A stretch of 10,510 bases of DNA from Conidiobolus incongruus B7586 (lineage: Eukaryota > Entomophthoromycota > Entomophthoromycetes > Entomophthorales > Conidiobolaceae): positions 1 to 10,510 of the forward strand of contig JNEM01008780.1 of NCBI GenBank assembly GCA_000697335.1. Direction: 5' to 3'. The notes below the pieces were generated by a model. The model had not been told where the DNA came from. It ran no database searches and saw nothing but the letters and a program-made list of their open reading frames with translations. The translations under genes were made by a program, and so were the position numbers. Below, one piece after another: positions 8,171 through 10,510 of the stretch. The number at the start of each line of letters is the position of its first letter. Within the stretch, counting starts at the first letter, position 1.

Positions 8171-10510
8171 TTATGAGAGTAAATATCTTGCTATAGCTGA
8201 AAAAGATAATACATAAACTATACTAAAATTAAATCCATCATTATATTCTATCAAATTCATTGATAGATTATGAGTAATAAACTATTCTTGGATGCAGTAA
8301 TATATATCAAAATAAATATATAGCTTATGGATCAATATAAACTTGAATATCATTAAGCCAATTCCTAAAATTTACTAGTATAGATTATTAAATATAGCAT
8401 TACTCATGAGTTATAATGATTTTAGTAGTAATACTAATTTAATCAGCTAAACTAAGCTAGGAAATGAATCCAGTATTATTTATAGGTTATAATATTCAAT
8501 ATAATCTATTTAAAATATAAGTAGTACAAAATTAATTAAAATTCTATCCAATTAATTGTTGACCTCAAGTTTGAAACCTAAGAGGTTGTATTTTAAAATT
8601 GATAAATTAAATTTCAAAATATATTAAATCAACTATTAATTTAATATATCATTATTTATAAGATAATTTTCTGATGATTATATAATGTGTTATTAATAAT
8701 AGTTTTCAATTAGATTATATCTATTAAGCACCAGTATTTATATTGTATAAATTTACCAATTCTATTCAAAATAGTTCATTGAAAATATAAATTAACAAGA
8801 TATATTGTTTTTTGATGTAAAATAAAATATGATATAAAAAGCAGTTGGATCTAATAAGATTATGTAGTTTAATTGATTTTTTTGAAAATGTAATTTTTAT
8901 ATATTGATATATAACTATAATAAACAGCTATTTTGAAATCAATTTTGATAAGAGTAAAATATTTTCAAATTAAGAAATAAATGCCTCTAATCATGAATAA
9001 AGTTTGAAATATATATATATTGAAACATATTAAATTGGAATTTACTTATAGTGATTCAATATCGTAAATATCTTTCGAATAAATCATCATTTTAAAACAT
9101 ATTTTATCATTTCATAATTTTTCATTTATTCAACTGAAATATTGATGTGAATAATTTCAATACACAAAGTCTTTCAACTCATCCACTAATATATTTATTA
9201 CAGAACTCATTATTGTATATAACTGTTTGATATAAATGTATTTTATCTCTAACGTCATGAAAATTTTAAATTAGAATTATTTCAATATGTTATATACTCA
9301 ATAATTCATTTTATTAAAAAATATAATTTATTTAAGGTTAACTATTAGCTGAAATATATATTGTTTAAATGATATAAGTTTTTTCAAGATTAATATTGAC
9401 TGTGTTTCATTATATAACAAAACTATAATTAAATACTAATACAAAATGTATTTTTATTATTATATAGGATATATCAAATTTTTACTCTAGATAAATCAAT
9501 GTATATACTGTAACATTTGCAAAATATACTCAATTATTAATCTACTCCGAAAATATTTATTAATATATACACTGAAAAAACATTGAATATTATTTATCAT
9601 CTTAAAAGTTGTAATAATGTATATGATATAGAAAATAAAATAATGCATTGAGATATATTTTTAAAGTATTGAAACTTGATATTCAATATTATAAATTTAT
9701 TAGATATGGTAATATAATGAGATATATATTTTCTCGTAGGAATAGCAAAATTCAAAGTTGTATACTAATTATTTATTGAGATTCATATATAATTTCTAAT
9801 TAGATAACTTTTATGAGTGTTTTTTTTCACTAATATTGAAAATTTTCATTACTGGTAAAATTGTAGTGATTTTGCTTGCATTGGAAGTTTCAATTATTAA
9901 CTCAAAATTTTCTAAGAAAACCAATAATTCATATACGATTGTAAAACTAGAAATTAAAAAACACAAAATTTATTAATACTAGTATAATTAAAAATAAAGT
10001 ATGTTTGATTTAATTTTACCAGATATCATGATAAACACTTGAAAGTAATTAGTCCTTAAATTATAAATATAAATAACAATAAAACTAATTCGCTTAAATT
10101 TCTTAAAATCATGATATTAATTAGGAAATACAAGATGTTTAAATTTATATTCTGACTTGTTATTATATCGCTTTTTAACCAGTTTAAATTGTAAGTTATG
10201 TTCAACCAAATTAAATAAGTAAATTAGAGTGTAATTTAGTTTAATTGGTCAAAATATTTTACCTTTTCTAATATTATATTGAAATAGGATAAAATAAAAG
10301 CTTAAATAGAATTGTAAGTATTATAAGTATTATATATATTTGCTTTTATACAAATAACCACAGATGTATTAGTTTTTTATAATATTATTCATCAGAAGTG
10401 ATTTTTGATTTTATGAAAAATATATATTATAAATCTATTAATTTATTATTACTTAAATCAATAATCACAAGGTAAATATATATTTAAAATTTGAGCTCTT
10501 ATTATATATA
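8171..10510. other. AT-rich gene desert to the window end
   Basis: No ORF of useful length, no RNA gene and no transposon features were seen on either strand. Sequence is simple, about 15-20% G+C, with short TA runs (for example near 9010) and a 9-base tandem duplication AAGTATTAT at 10316-10333. Confidence 0.7.

Noticed and set aside
1-10510. tRNA genes, transposons and CRISPR-like arrays
   Set aside because: No tRNA B-box with a fitting A-box, no long terminal or inverted repeats, no transposase- or reverse-transcriptase-like translation, and no regularly spaced repeats were seen on either strand.

Overview
This window looks like nuclear DNA from a fungus with a very AT-rich genome. The intergenic DNA is mostly about 10-25% G+C (one 60-base stretch near 7621 has only two G/C), while coding exons reach about 40-45%. 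It contains two recognisable protein genes, both host housekeeping genes: a fungal-type plasma-membrane Na+(K+)/H+ antiporter (Nha1/Sod2 family, + strand, eight exons) and a Pex11-family peroxisome division protein (- strand, no intron). Introns are short (49-62 bases) with GTA donors and AG acceptors. The fungal-type antiporter, the tiny introns and the large AT-rich spacers together suggest an early-diverging, AT-rich fungus (for example in the Zoopagomycota/Entomophthorales range). The lineage is a guess. A PEX11 gene argues against groups that lack peroxisomes, such as the AT-rich anaerobic gut fungi.

Layout: 1-1875 is non-coding DNA upstream of the antiporter, with a few less AT-rich patches. 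The antiporter runs 1876-3957; its seven introns lie in the first 910 bases, followed by one long 1172-base exon. The segment 3958-5636 separates two convergent genes and contains only 3' flanks, candidate poly(A) signals and one G+C-richer patch (about 5341-5520). PEX11 occupies 6413 down to 5637. From 6414 to 10510 there are about 4.1 kb with no gene I can support, apart from the PEX11 promoter and a distinct G+C-richer island at about 7861-8170 that I could not assign.

The two genes have unrelated jobs (ion and pH homeostasis at the plasma membrane; peroxisome proliferation) and there is no sign that they form a functional unit. I saw no tRNA, rRNA, CRISPR array or transposon, and no convincing novel multi-gene system. 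The most interesting points are a 14-base micro-exon carrying the Asn-Asp of an ion-binding motif in the antiporter, and the unassigned island near 8 kb.
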